64,000 bases of DNA from Thalassobaculum fulvum (GTDB taxonomy: Bacteria > Pseudomonadota > Alphaproteobacteria > Thalassobaculales > Thalassobaculaceae): assembly GCF_014652915.1 (NCBI RefSeq), contig NZ_BMZS01000002.1, forward strand, positions 292,590 through 356,589, in the 5' to 3' direction. The position numbers and the translations under genes were made by a program. Under the pieces are notes generated by a model. That model was not told the origin of the DNA. It saw only the letters and a list, made by a program, of their open reading frames with translations, and made no database searches. Numbering within the stretch: position 1 is the stretch's first letter; the number at the start of each line of letters is the position of its first letter. Positions 50,309 to 58,799 of this stretch are shown here, one piece after another.

Positions 50309-50876
50309 GAACGGAGCCCGGCTCCAGGACCCGTGGTTCGCCGTCGCCACCGAGGAAGAGCTCGACCGGTCCGGCCCGATGCTCGTCCCGCTCGCCCTCT
50401 GGCAGGAGCACCGCGACCGCCTCGTCGACCGGGTCGGGCCGATCGGCATCCGGCTGGCCAGCCACGAATCGCCGGCGGCGATCGCCGGGGACCTCGAGCG
50501 CTTCGACCTGGTGGCGCTGGAGTTCCCGAAGTTCACCGACGGCCGGGCGTTCTCCTATGCCCGCCTGCTGCGCGAGCGCCACGGCTTCACCGGCGAGATC
50601 CGGGCTGTCGGCCACGTGCTGCGCGACCAGATCGCGTTCCTGCTGCGCTGCGGCTTCGACGCCTTCGACCTGGACGAGCGGGCGGCCGCCGGCTGGCAGG
50701 CGGCGACCGGGGCGTTCAGCGCCTGGTACCAGCCGGCCGCCGATGCCGACGCCCCGATCCCGGCCCGCCGGCGCTATGCCGTGCCGGCCCGGGCCAGCGT
50801 GGCGGTGATCCGCTCGGAACCGGTACAGCCGCCCGCGCCCGAGCCGGCGGCCTGCGCCGCGAACTGGGCCTACTAG
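50295..50876 (+). CDS. DUF934 protein
   Basis: 193 residues, matching DUF934 (PF06073), which is almost always found between sulfite reductase and CysH in proteobacteria. Segments are ASHESPAAIAGDLERFDLVA and LEFPKFTDGRAFSYARLLRE followed by RHGFTGEIRAVGHVLRDQI. It is cytoplasmic and its exact role is unknown, possibly a partner or electron-path component of the reductase. It starts inside the end of cysI. The C-terminal 40 residues are Pro/Ala-rich and variable. Confidence 0.9.
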   Translation: MPLIKNGARLQDPWFAVATEEELDRSGPMLVPLALWQEHRDRLVDRVGPIGIRLASHESPAAIAGDLERFDLVALEFPKFTDGRAFSYARLLRERHGFTGEIRAVGHVLRDQIAFLLRCGFDAFDLDERAAAGWQAATGAFSAWYQPAADADAPIPARRRYAVPARASVAVIRSEPVQPPAPEPAACAANWAY

Positions 50877-50908
50877 GGGCTCCACCGGACCAAACGGGGA
50901 AGACCGCC

Positions 50909-51655
50909 ATGTATCGGGATCCGTCGAGCGAGTCGGGGGGCGAGTCGGCGAGCCACGGCCCGTCCTATGCCGACAGCTACGCCGCCGCCTGGGACCGCGC
51001 CTTCGGCCGGCTGGAGGGCGAGGGGCTGCTGGAGGCGATGATCACCCGGGTGTTCCCGGGCCGGATCGCCCTGGTCTCGTCGTTCGGGGCCGAGGCGGCG
51101 GTGCTGCTCGACATGGTGGCGCGCATCGACAGGACGGTGCCGGTGCTGTTCCTCGACACCGGCAAGCATTTCGACGCCACCCTGACCTATCGCGACATCC
51201 TGGCCCGGCGGTTCGGCTTCACCGACCTGCGCAACCTGCGGCCGGATGCCGACGACCTGCGGGAAGCCGACCCGGACGGCAGCCTGCACCGCCACGACCC
51301 GGATCTGTGCTGCCACCTCCGCAAGGTGGTGCCGCTGGAGCGCGCACTGGCCGGCTTCGACGCCTGGATCACCGGCCGCAAGCGGTTCCAGGGCGCCGAC
51401 CGCTCGCGGCTGGCCCCGATCGAGGCGGTCGACGGCCGGGTCAAGGTGAACCCGCTGGCCGGCTGGACCGCACAGCAGGTCGAGGACGCGTTCCGCCGCC
51501 GCAACCTGCCGCGGCACCCGCTGTTCGACGACGGCTACGCCTCGATCGGCTGCGCCCCCTGCACCCGCCGGGTACTGGCCGGCGGGGACGCCCGCAGCGG
51601 CCGCTGGGCCGGGCTGGCCAAGACCGAGTGCGGGATCCACCGGGCGGCGGGGTGA
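50909..51655 (+). CDS. cysH: Phosphoadenylyl/adenylyl-sulfate reductase, APS type
   Basis: 248 residues from the ATG at 50909. The nucleotide site is LVSSFGAEAAVLLDM, followed by VPVLFLDTGKHFDATLTYRD. The iron-sulfur cysteines Cys134-Cys135 (DLCCHLRK) and Cys215 and Cys218 (GCAPC) are present, which marks the APS-using type with a [4Fe-4S] cluster. The catalytic Cys241 lies in TECGIH at the C-terminus. It produces sulfite for CysI. It is the last gene of the operon; a palindromic repeat follows. Confidence 0.92.
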   Translation: MYRDPSSESGGESASHGPSYADSYAAAWDRAFGRLEGEGLLEAMITRVFPGRIALVSSFGAEAAVLLDMVARIDRTVPVLFLDTGKHFDATLTYRDILARRFGFTDLRNLRPDADDLREADPDGSLHRHDPDLCCHLRKVVPLERALAGFDAWITGRKRFQGADRSRLAPIEAVDGRVKVNPLAGWTAQQVEDAFRRRNLPRHPLFDDGYASIGCAPCTRRVLAGGDARSGRWAGLAKTECGIHRAAG

Positions 51656-51661
51656 TCGGCC

Positions 51662-51846
51662 AACGCCCGTCGCGCCGTGGGTCCCCGATCCGTCCCGCCT
51701 GCGGCGATCCGGTCCGGGATGACGTCAGATAAGGGGCGGGGCGGAAGCGGCGCGGTCCCTGGAAGACCGGGTCGACACCCCATCTCCCGACGTCATCCCG
51801 GGCGCGACGCAGTCGCGACCCGGGACCCACCCGCCGCCTCGGCGCC
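51662..51846. repeat. Intergenic palindromic repeat, full copy
   Basis: The arms are CGCGCCGTGGGTCCCCG to GTCCGGGATGACG, and CGTCATCCCGGGCG to GACCCGGGACCCACCCG. It occupies the gap between the convergent cysH and acdS genes. Confidence 0.85.
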
Positions 51847-51853
51847 CGGCCTC

Positions 51854-52867
51854 TCAGCCGTTGCGGTAGACGTAGCTGTAGCCGTTGATCGCCGGCACGC
51901 CGCCGAGATGGGCGTACAGCACCTTGGACCCGGCCGGGAAGAAGCCTTTGCGGACCAGGTCGATCAGGCCCTGCATGGATTTCCCCTCGTACACCGGGTC
52001 GGTCATCATGCCCTCGGTGCGGGCGCACAGCCGGATCGCCTCGTTGGTCTCGGCCGAGGGCACGCCGTAGACCGGGTAGGCGTACTCGGTCTTCAGCACG
52101 ATGTCGTCGGCGGTCATCGCCCGGCCGAGGCCGACCAGGTCGGCGGTCTTCTGGGCGATGTCGAGGACCTGGGCGAAGGTCTGCTCCGGCGTGCACGAGG
52201 CGTCGATGCCGATCACCCTGTCGGCCCGCCCGTCCTTGGCGAACCCGACCGCCATGCCGGCATGGGTCGAGCCGGTGACGGTGCACACCACCACGTAGTC
52301 GAACCTGAAGCCGAGCTCGGCCTCCTGGGCCCGGACCTCCTCGGCGAAGCCGACATAGCCGAGGCCGCCGAGCGGGTGCACCGAGGCGCCGGCCGGGATC
52401 GGGTACGGCTTGCCGCCCTTGGCCTTCACGTCCTCCAGGGCGCGCTCCCAGCTCTCGCGGATGCCGATGTCGAAGCCCTCGTCGACCAGCTCGATCTGGG
52501 CTCCCATGACCCGGCTCATCAGGATGTTGCCGACCCGGTCGTAGACCGCGTCCTCGAACGGCACCCAGCTCTCCTGCACCAGCCGGCACTTCATCCCGAG
52601 CTTGGCCGCCACCGCCGCCACCTGGCGGGTGTGGTTGGACTGCACGCCGCCGATCGACACCAGGGTGTCGGCACCCGACTTGATGGCGTCCGGCACGATG
52701 TACTCGAGCTTGCGGACCTTGTTGCCGCCGAACGCCAGGCCGGAGTTGCAGTCGTCGCGCTTGGCGAACAGCTCGACGCCGCCGCCGAGATGGGCGGACA
52801 GCCGCGACAGCTTCTCGATCGGCGTCGGGCCGAAGGTCAGGGGATAGCGGTCGAATTTCTCCAGCAT
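51854..52867 (-). CDS. acdS: 1-aminocyclopropane-1-carboxylate (ACC) deaminase
   Basis: 337 residues, exactly the AcdS length. PLP-binding Lys50 lies in [12 protein letters not shown] and the carboxylate-binding serine in [13 protein letters not shown]. The residues that separate ACC deaminase from D-cysteine desulfhydrase are present: Glu294 next to Tyr293 (DPVYEGKSM) and Leu321 (YAHLGGVPA). The N-terminus [20 protein letters not shown] is nearly the family consensus. It converts ACC, the plant ethylene precursor, to 2-oxobutanoate and ammonia. It is divergent from an Lrp-type regulator, the usual acdS-acdR arrangement. Confidence 0.95.
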   Translation of the reverse strand: MLEKFDRYPLTFGPTPIEKLSRLSAHLGGGVELFAKRDDCNSGLAFGGNKVRKLEYIVPDAIKSGADTLVSIGGVQSNHTRQVAAVAAKLGMKCRLVQESWVPFEDAVYDRVGNILMSRVMGAQIELVDEGFDIGIRESWERALEDVKAKGGKPYPIPAGASVHPLGGLGYVGFAEEVRAQEAELGFRFDYVVVCTVTGSTHAGMAVGFAKDGRADRVIGIDASCTPEQTFAQVLDIAQKTADLVGLGRAMTADDIVLKTEYAYPVYGVPSAETNEAIRLCARTEGMMTDPVYEGKSMQGLIDLVRKGFFPAGSKVLYAHLGGVPAINGYSYVYRNG

Positions 52868-52932
52868 GGCCGTGGTCTCCGGGCGCGTGAACGACGGCCG
52901 GAGAATAGCCGCGGACGGCCGGAAGGTGCTTT

Positions 52933-52951
52933 CGAAGTTCAGACCGAAGTT
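52933..52951. promoter_or_regulatory. Direct repeat in the acdS-acdR promoter gap
   Basis: CGAAGTT occurs twice, 12 bases apart, within the 159-base divergent gap. The spacing of about one helical turn suits a multimeric Lrp-type protein. This is a suggestion only. Confidence 0.35.
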
Positions 52952-53026
52952 TCTGCCTTGCCGGCTAGGTTCGATGAATCTTGAATGTATCTCTCACTGA
53001 TCTGTCATTCCTCGGAACGATCTTTC

Positions 53027-53491
53027 ATGGCCGACGAGCTGGACCGCACCGACCTCAAGATTCTCCGCCTGCTGCAGGCCGACGGCCGGCTGAGCAACGC
53101 CGAGATCGCCGCCCGGGTCGGTACCAGCCCGGCGACCTGCCACCGCCGCACCCAGCGGCTGTTCGCCGACGGCTACGTGAAGTCGGTGCGCGCCCAGATC
53201 GCCCCCGACAAGGTCGACCGCGCCGCCCTGGTGATCGTCGGCGTGGTGCTCGACCGCTCGACGCCGGAGAGCTTCGCGGCGTTCGAGGAGGCGGTCGCCC
53301 AGCTCGACTTCATCCTCGACTGCCATCTGGTGGCGGGGGATTTCGACTACTTCCTGAAGATCCGGGTGCGCGACATCGCCGACTTCAGCCGCCTGCACGG
53401 CGAGCGCCTGCTGGCGCTGCCCGGCGTGCGGCAGACCCGGACGTTCTTCGTCATGAAGGAAGTCACCGACAACGCCCCGCTGGCGTTCTGA
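53027..53491 (+). CDS. acdR: Lrp/AsnC-family regulator, probable AcdR
   Basis: 154 residues from the ATG at 53027; the frame is open 14 codons further up. HTH: DRTDLKILRLLQADGRLSNA and EIAARVGTSPATCHRRTQRL. The RAM effector domain contains LDFILDCHLVAGDFDYFLKI, and the C-terminus is typical (GVRQTRTFFVMKEV). It is divergent from acdS, matching the known AcdR-AcdS pair, where the Lrp protein activates acdS in response to ACC. Confidence 0.88.
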   Translation: MADELDRTDLKILRLLQADGRLSNAEIAARVGTSPATCHRRTQRLFADGYVKSVRAQIAPDKVDRAALVIVGVVLDRSTPESFAAFEEAVAQLDFILDCHLVAGDFDYFLKIRVRDIADFSRLHGERLLALPGVRQTRTFFVMKEVTDNAPLAF

Positions 53492-53501
53492 GAAGGACGG
53501 C

Positions 53502-53653
53502 ACGCCCGTCGCTTCGTGGGTTCCGGGTCGCGCTGCGCTTGCCCGGAATGACGACAAGGAGAGGTAACGGGCGTTTCCCCTTCCTGTCGTCATTCCGGAC
53601 GGGCGCGCCGCTCCGGCGCGGCCGATCCGGGACCCACGAAGCGACCGGCACCT
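53502..53653. repeat. Intergenic palindromic repeat, full copy
   Basis: The arms are CGCTTCGTGGGTTCCGG to GCCCGGAATGACGAC, and CGTCATTCCGGACGG to CCGGGACCCACGAAGCG. It lies between the convergent acdR and PanE-like genes. It is close in sequence to the copy between xdhA and xdhB. Confidence 0.85.
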
Positions 53654-53657
53654 TCCG

Positions 53658-54644
53658 TCAGAACTCCAGCCCGTACGCCCCGGCCTTGAAGCCGCGCAGC
53701 TTCACCAGCGCCAGCACCGCGTCGATGGTCGGCGTCGGGACCTCGGTCAGGCGGCCGAGCTCCTGCACCGCTGCCACCAGGGCGTCGATCTCCATCGCCC
53801 GGCCGCGCTCCAGGTCCTGCAGCATCGAGGTCTTGTGGGCGCCGACCGCCTCGGCCCCGGCGATCCGCTTCTCGACGTCGATCGCGAACCTGACGCCGAG
53901 CGCCTCGCCGATCGCCTGGCCCTCCTGCATCATCTGGCGGATGACGTGCCGGGTCTCCGGGAACCGGCAGATCTCCTCCAGGGTCGCGGTGGTCAGCGCG
54001 CTGACCGGGTTGAGCGACAGGTTGCCCCACAGCTTGACCCAGATCTCGTCGCGGATGCGCGGGCGAACCGGCGCCTTGAAGCCGCCGGCCCGGAACGCCT
54101 CGGACAGCGCCGTCACCCGGTCGGTCTTCTCGCCCGACGGCTCGCCGAGGGTGAAGCGGTCGCCCTCGATCAGCCGGACCACGCCGGGCTCGTCGATCTC
54201 GGCCGCCGGATAGACCACGCAGCCGATCGCCCGCTCCGGCCCGATGGCCTCCCACTGCACGCCGCCGGGATCGACGGTCTCCAGACGGGTGCCGTCGAGC
54301 GGCCCGCCGACGCCGTGGAAGTACCACCACGGCACGCCGTTCACCGCGGTCACCACGGTGGTGGCGTCGTGGAACAGCGAGGTCATGCGTTTGGCCACCG
54401 CCGGCACCGAATGGGCCTTCAACGCCACCACCACGGAGTCCTGCGGCCCCAGCTCCTCGGGATTCTCCGAGGCTGCCAGCCGGACCGTGCGCTCGCCCTC
54501 GTCGGTCCGCAGGGTCAGGCCGCGTTCCTTGATCGCCGCCAAGTGCGGGCCGCGCGCCACCAGCGAGACCTCGACCCCGGCCTCGGCGAGACCGACCGCG
54601 AGATAGCCGCCGATCGCTCCCGCCCCGTAGATGCAGACCTTCAT
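53658..54644 (-). CDS. 2-dehydropantoate 2-reductase family protein
   Basis: 328 residues. The Rossmann motif is CIYGAGAIGGYLAVGLAEAG. The family catalytic Lys lies in IRDEIWVKLWGNLSLNPVSA, and the C-terminal domain has TSMLQDLERGRAMEIDALV. This is the PanE/ApbA fold. Because it overlaps an acyl-CoA ligase gene by four bases, a catabolic ketoacid or hydroxyacid reaction is as likely as pantothenate synthesis. Confidence 0.88.
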   Translation of the reverse strand: MKVCIYGAGAIGGYLAVGLAEAGVEVSLVARGPHLAAIKERGLTLRTDEGERTVRLAASENPEELGPQDSVVVALKAHSVPAVAKRMTSLFHDATTVVTAVNGVPWWYFHGVGGPLDGTRLETVDPGGVQWEAIGPERAIGCVVYPAAEIDEPGVVRLIEGDRFTLGEPSGEKTDRVTALSEAFRAGGFKAPVRPRIRDEIWVKLWGNLSLNPVSALTTATLEEICRFPETRHVIRQMMQEGQAIGEALGVRFAIDVEKRIAGAEAVGAHKTSMLQDLERGRAMEIDALVAAVQELGRLTEVPTPTIDAVLALVKLRGFKAGAYGLEF

Positions 54645-56197
54645 GACGCTTTCGCCCCGAGCCCGAGCTTCTCGGCCAGGCCGATGCGCTGCAGCTTGCC
54701 GGTGGCGCCCTTCGGGATCTCGTCGACCAGCAGCAGGGTGCGCGGCACCTTGAAGTCGGCGAGCCGGGCCGAGACGAACTGCTTCAGCTCGGCGTCGGTC
54801 GCCGACGCCCCGTCGCGCAGCACCACGGCGGCCCCGACCTCCTCGCCGAGCTTCGGGTGCGGCACCGCGAAGGTCACCGCCTGGGCGACCGCCGGGTGGT
54901 CCATCAGCACCTCGTCGACCTCGCGCGGGGCGATCTTCTCGCCGCCGCGGTTGATGATCTCCTTGATGCGGCCGGTGATCCGCAGGTAGCCGTCCGCATC
55001 CATGGTCCCCTGGTCGCCGGTACGGAACCAGCGCCCGCCCCGGCCATCGGGATCGGGCGCGAAGCCCTCGGCGTTGGCCTTCTCGTTGTTCTCGTAGCCG
55101 GCGGTCACGTTCGGGCCGCGGATGACGATCTCGCCCTCCGCGCCGGCCGGCTGGAACTTGCCGTCGAGGCCGAGGATCCGCACCTCCGGCCCGGCCGCGA
55201 TCCCGACCGATCCCGGGTAGCGCGCCGCCGGCGGCAGCGGGTTCGAGGTCATCTGGTGCGACGCCTCGGTCATGCCGTAGCTCTCGATCACCGGGCAGCC
55301 GAAGGTCGCCTCAAGCTCGGTCATGACCTGCGGCGGCAGCGACGAGGACGACGAGCGGATGAACCGCAGCTTCATGGCCGCGACGGTCTCGGCGTTGCGA
55401 CCGGCACGCCCGAGGATGGCCTGGTGCATGGTCGGCACCGCCGTGTACCAGGTCGGCTTCACCTCCTCGAACCAGCGGAACACCCGGAGCGCGTCGAAGC
55501 CCGGCGAGCAGTGCACCGAGGCGCCGGCCTGCATCGACGACAGCACCGCCGCGATCAGGCCGTGGATGTGGAACAGCGGCATGATGTTCAGGCAGCGGTC
55601 GGCCGGCGACAGCCGCAGGGTGGTCGCGATGTGACGGGCCGAGGCCGCGAGGTTGGAGCCGGCGAGCGGCACGATCTTCGGCCGCGAGGTGGTGCCGGAG
55701 GTGTGCAGCACCAGGGCGGTGTCGGACGGACCCGCCCGGCGAGCGGTTCCCGGCGCCCTGCCGCCGAGATCGAGCGCGAAGTCGCCGGCCGCCCCGCCCT
55801 CGTCCTCGATCAGCTCGACCACCGGCACGCCGTGCTTCGCGGCCACCGCCCGGGCCGGGGTCTCCATGCCCTGCAGCACCACCAGGATCCTGGCGCGCAG
55901 GTCGGAGATGTAGAAATCGAACTCGTCCTCGCGGTAGGCGGGGTTGAGCGGGGCGGCCGTGGCGTAGGCGGCGACCGCCAGGAAGCACGACGCCATCGCC
56001 GGCCCGTTCGGCAGCACGATCGCCACCCGGTCGCCCGGCGCCACCCCGAGGGCGGCGAGCGCCGCGCCGGTCCGGTCGACCAGCCCGCGCAGACCGTCAT
56101 AGGTCAGATCCGGACGGCCGGGGGCGCCGATCGCGACGTCGCCGCCCGCGCCGTTCTCAAGCAGGTCGCGAATGGCGATCGGTGCCGTCTCGTTCAT
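54641..56197 (-). CDS. Acyl-CoA synthetase (AMP-forming), oxalate/malonate-ligase-like
   Basis: 518 residues from the ATG at 56197. Motifs: VLHTSGTTSRPKIVPL, NIMPLFHIHGLIAAVLSSMQ, ESYGMTEASHQMTSN, GYLRITGRIKEIINRGGEKI and a late catalytic Lys in GATGKLQRIGLAEKLG. The GMTEASHQMTSNPLPP wording resembles oxalyl-CoA synthetase and related short-chain acid ligases. It is translationally coupled to the PanE-like gene. The substrate is not determined. Confidence 0.9.
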   Translation of the reverse strand: MNETAPIAIRDLLENGAGGDVAIGAPGRPDLTYDGLRGLVDRTGAALAALGVAPGDRVAIVLPNGPAMASCFLAVAAYATAAPLNPAYREDEFDFYISDLRARILVVLQGMETPARAVAAKHGVPVVELIEDEGGAAGDFALDLGGRAPGTARRAGPSDTALVLHTSGTTSRPKIVPLAGSNLAASARHIATTLRLSPADRCLNIMPLFHIHGLIAAVLSSMQAGASVHCSPGFDALRVFRWFEEVKPTWYTAVPTMHQAILGRAGRNAETVAAMKLRFIRSSSSSLPPQVMTELEATFGCPVIESYGMTEASHQMTSNPLPPAARYPGSVGIAAGPEVRILGLDGKFQPAGAEGEIVIRGPNVTAGYENNEKANAEGFAPDPDGRGGRWFRTGDQGTMDADGYLRITGRIKEIINRGGEKIAPREVDEVLMDHPAVAQAVTFAVPHPKLGEEVGAAVVLRDGASATDAELKQFVSARLADFKVPRTLLLVDEIPKGATGKLQRIGLAEKLGLGAKAS

Positions 56198-56330
56198 GGG
56201 TGGTTCTCCTCCGGGACCTTTTGGGGACCGTCCTCCCCGGCGTGCCGGCCAACGGACCGGCTTGGGGGGCGGATTTTGGCTGCGGCCATTCCACGGCCGA
56301 TCCCGGGCAGGTGCAAGGGGGGAGTCGCGA

Positions 56331-56852
56331 TCACATCGGGAGCGTGCCGTGATCGACCAGCGACAGCACCATCTCCATTCGCCCCTCGGCGTCGCACAGC
56401 GGCAGGCGGAGCGCCCGGTAGTTCCGCTGCACGCGGCCGCCCTCCAGCTTGAAGCCGACATGCACGAACTGCGGCAGCAGGTCGTCCGCCATCCGCGCGA
56501 GGTCGTCGTGCATCGACCGGGTGAACGCCGGCGGCGGCAGGTCGAGGAGCCTGGCCCCGGCCAGGTTCCGATTGACGATCGTGTCGGCCTGGGTGCCCGA
56601 GAGCCGGAACCGGAAGTCCAGCGGATCGAGCTCGACCTCGATCAGCATGAGGTTCGGCAGCAGATCGCGCGGCATGTCGACGGGATCGATGTCCGAGCGG
56701 CTCGGCGCGGGACGGTCGCCGCGCAGGCGGGACCAATAATGGAACAGGGGGCGGAAGAACGCGAAGTCGTCGTCTTCCGGCACGAGATCCAGCAGGACGC
56801 GGGACGCCTCAATCGCATCGCCGTGAAAGAACGGCAGGCCGGTCGCAGGCAC
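56331..56852 (-). CDS. Single-domain PAS protein (PF07310 type), tandem copy A
   Basis: 173 residues. Typical segments are DDDFAFFRPLFHYWSRLRGD, DIDPVDMPRDLLPNLMLIEV and DPLDFRFRLSGTQADTIVN, then PQFVHVGFKLEGGRVQRNYR and a final MEMVLSLVDHGTLP. It is a close paralogue of the next gene (shared DDF-FFRPL, DIDP-D-P-LLP, LIEV--DPL-F and MVL-L-DHG). No output domain is present. Possibly a ligand-binding or quorum-type sensor; function unknown. Confidence 0.82.
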   Translation of the reverse strand: MPATGLPFFHGDAIEASRVLLDLVPEDDDFAFFRPLFHYWSRLRGDRPAPSRSDIDPVDMPRDLLPNLMLIEVELDPLDFRFRLSGTQADTIVNRNLAGARLLDLPPPAFTRSMHDDLARMADDLLPQFVHVGFKLEGGRVQRNYRALRLPLCDAEGRMEMVLSLVDHGTLPM

Positions 56853-56945
56853 TCTGACGGACTCCCAGAGCGGTGTCCTCCACCCCTCGACTGTCGTTCA
56901 AATGCCGCCTACCCGCAACCCTCGTGGATCGCGGCGGCCCGGCCG

Positions 56946-57464
56946 TCAGCGCTGGATCGCCCCGTGGTCCGCCAGAACCAGCACCATTTCCAGACGCCCG
57001 GCGGCGTCGCACAGCGGGAGGCGCAACACGCGGAACCGCCGCGTCTTGCCTTCCCGGTTGGTGAAGGTGTGCAGCACGAACTGCATGGTCAGGTCCTCGG
57101 CCATGCGCATCAGGTCGGCGTTGAGGATCTTGGCGAAGCTCTCGGGACGCAGATCGAGGACCCGCACCCCCTTGAGGCTCTGGCCGTGAATGGTGTCGGC
57201 CGCGGTTCCGGCGAGCCGGTAGCTGAATTCCAGGGGATCGCGCCGAACCTCGATCAGCACCACGTGCGGCAACAGCGCCGGCGGCAGGTCCAACGGATCG
57301 ATGTCGCCCCGGGCCGGTGCGATCCGCCCCGCGCGCCGGGCGTCCCAGTACTGCAGCAGCGGGCGAAAGAACCCGAAGTCGTCCGAGTCCCGGGGAATCG
57401 TCAGAACCTCGCGGCCGATCGACGCGGTATCGAAGAGGTCGAAGTGCCTGGCCGGTCCAACCAT
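56946..57464 (-). CDS. Single-domain PAS protein (PF07310 type), tandem copy B
   Basis: 172 residues from the ATG at 57464; a TTG three codons upstream is possible. Segments parallel copy A: SDDFGFFRPLLQYWDARRAG, DIDPLDLPPALLPHVVLIEV, DPLEFSYRLAGTAADTIHGQ, MQFVLHTFTNREGKTRRFRV and MVLVLADHGAIQR. The two genes are separated by 93 bases and arose by tandem duplication. It is divergent from the MarR gene, and the gap contains a strong palindrome that may control both directions. Confidence 0.82.
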   Translation of the reverse strand: MVGPARHFDLFDTASIGREVLTIPRDSDDFGFFRPLLQYWDARRAGRIAPARGDIDPLDLPPALLPHVVLIEVRRDPLEFSYRLAGTAADTIHGQSLKGVRVLDLRPESFAKILNADLMRMAEDLTMQFVLHTFTNREGKTRRFRVLRLPLCDAAGRLEMVLVLADHGAIQR

Positions 57465-57617
57465 GGTCGGCAATCCACATTCTGTTGATGGCCACCACCG
57501 TCCTGGTCGCTGCCGGATCCGTCCGATCGTTTTCGATGGACCGGTTCCGGCGGCGGTGCGCCGCTTTGCCGTACGCCTTGTATACGCGAACTCCCTTCGG
57601 GTTTACACAGACCTGAA

Positions 57618-57638
57618 ATATGCATAGCCTATGCATAT
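57618..57638. promoter_or_regulatory. Palindromic operator overlapping the MarR start
   Basis: ATATGCATAG, a single C, then CTATGCATAT: perfect 10-base arms. It covers both possible start codons of the MarR gene (57631 and 57637). This position is expected for autorepression by a MarR dimer. Confidence 0.75.
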
Positions 57639-58155
57639 GTTGACCGCCAACAAGCTCGGAGCCCTCGGAGTCCTGATCGGCGACCTGACCCGCGACACGG
57701 TCGGCGAACTGTCGCCGACGGCGGCGGCGATCCTGCTCACCCTGCATCACCACGGCGACGCGACCGCGACGACCCTGGCCGCCATCGCCGGGATCTCGCA
57801 GCCGACCGCCGTCCGGGTGTGCGGCGGGCTGATCGATCGCGGCCTCGTCGTGCACGGCGAACGGGTCGGCAAGGCGGCACCGCTACGCCTGACCGAGGCC
57901 GGTACCGCGCGGACCCTGGCCCTGCAATCGGCTCGCCTCGCGGCGCTCGACCGCCTGCTGGCCCCCTTGAAGGATGCCGAGCGGGATCAGCTCGCGCGGC
58001 TGCTGGACGGCATGCTGGCGGGGGCCACGGCCTCGCGCCGGTTCGCCCGCACCACCTGCCGGTTGTGCGACCACGCCCTGTGCGACGGGCCCGCCTGCCC
58101 GGTCGGCACCCGCGCGGCGGCGATCGAACGGGCCGAACGGAACCGGGAGGGATGA
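57631..58155 (+). CDS. MarR-family regulator with cysteine-rich tail
   Basis: 174 residues; ATG at 57631 or 57637. The winged helix reads LSPTAAAILLTLHHHGDATA, TTLAAIAGISQPTAVRVCGG and LIDRGLVVHGERVGKAAPLR. The C-terminus carries CRLCDHALCDGPACPVG, four cysteines that could bind zinc or act as a redox switch. The start overlaps a perfect palindrome. It is followed seven bases later by the gamma-carbonic-anhydrase-like gene, which is probably co-regulated. Confidence 0.87.
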   Translation: MHMLTANKLGALGVLIGDLTRDTVGELSPTAAAILLTLHHHGDATATTLAAIAGISQPTAVRVCGGLIDRGLVVHGERVGKAAPLRLTEAGTARTLALQSARLAALDRLLAPLKDAERDQLARLLDGMLAGATASRRFARTTCRLCDHALCDGPACPVGTRAAAIERAERNREG

Positions 58156-58162
58156 CCCGACC

Positions 58163-58762
58163 ATGCTGATCGAGCACGCCGGCAGGCATCCCGTCATCGA
58201 CCCGGGCGCCTGGGTGGCGCCCGACGCGACGGTCTGCGGCGACGTCACGATCGGCCCCGGGACCCGCGTCCTGCACGGCGCCCGGATCGTCGGCGAGGCC
58301 GGCGGCACGATCCGCATCGGGCGCGACGTCATCGTCATGGAGAACGCGGTGGTCCGGGCCGGACCCCGGCATCCCTGCACCGTCGGCGACCACTGCCTGA
58401 TCGGCCCGAACGCGCACGTCACCGGTGCGACCGTCGAGGACGAGGTGTTCGTCGCCACCGGCGCGGCGGTGTTCCACGGCGCGCTGCTCGGCCGCGGCAG
58501 CGAGGTCCGGGTGCACGCGACCGTCCACCTGCGCACCCGCCTGGCCCCCGGCGCAGCCGTGCCGATCGGCTGGGTCGCGGTCGGCGATCCGGCCCGGATC
58601 CTGCCACCCGACCGGCACGACGAGATCTGGGCGGTCCAGCGGCCGCTGGACTTCCCGGCGTGGGTCTACGGCGTCGACCGGGACGGCCCGGCACCGATGC
58701 GCGAGATAACCCGGCGGCTGTCCGAGGCACTCGGACGGCATGCGGCGGACTCCGCCGCCTGA
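58163..58762 (+). CDS. Gamma-carbonic-anhydrase-like hexapeptide-repeat protein
   Basis: 199 residues. A left-handed beta-helix is built of hexapeptide repeats (VAPDATVCGDVTIGPGTRVL and onward). Histidines that could form the zinc site are in RHPCTVGDHCLIGPNAHVTG and AAVFHGA. The C-terminal helix includes DEIWAVQRPLDFPAWVYGVD. The protein could be a carbonic anhydrase homologue or an acyl-carrier/acyltransferase-like trimer; activity cannot be claimed. GGGAGGG lies upstream of the ATG. It is in an operon with the MarR gene. Confidence 0.85.
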   Translation: MLIEHAGRHPVIDPGAWVAPDATVCGDVTIGPGTRVLHGARIVGEAGGTIRIGRDVIVMENAVVRAGPRHPCTVGDHCLIGPNAHVTGATVEDEVFVATGAAVFHGALLGRGSEVRVHATVHLRTRLAPGAAVPIGWVAVGDPARILPPDRHDEIWAVQRPLDFPAWVYGVDRDGPAPMREITRRLSEALGRHAADSAA

Positions 58763-58799
58763 CGCTATGCTGGCGGCAGACATTCCTGGAGGACCCGCC

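Noticed and set aside
47246-50536. Open frame of over 1000 codons opposite the sulfur operon
   Set aside because: Antisense to well-supported cysI and neighbouring genes; biased composition and no domain.
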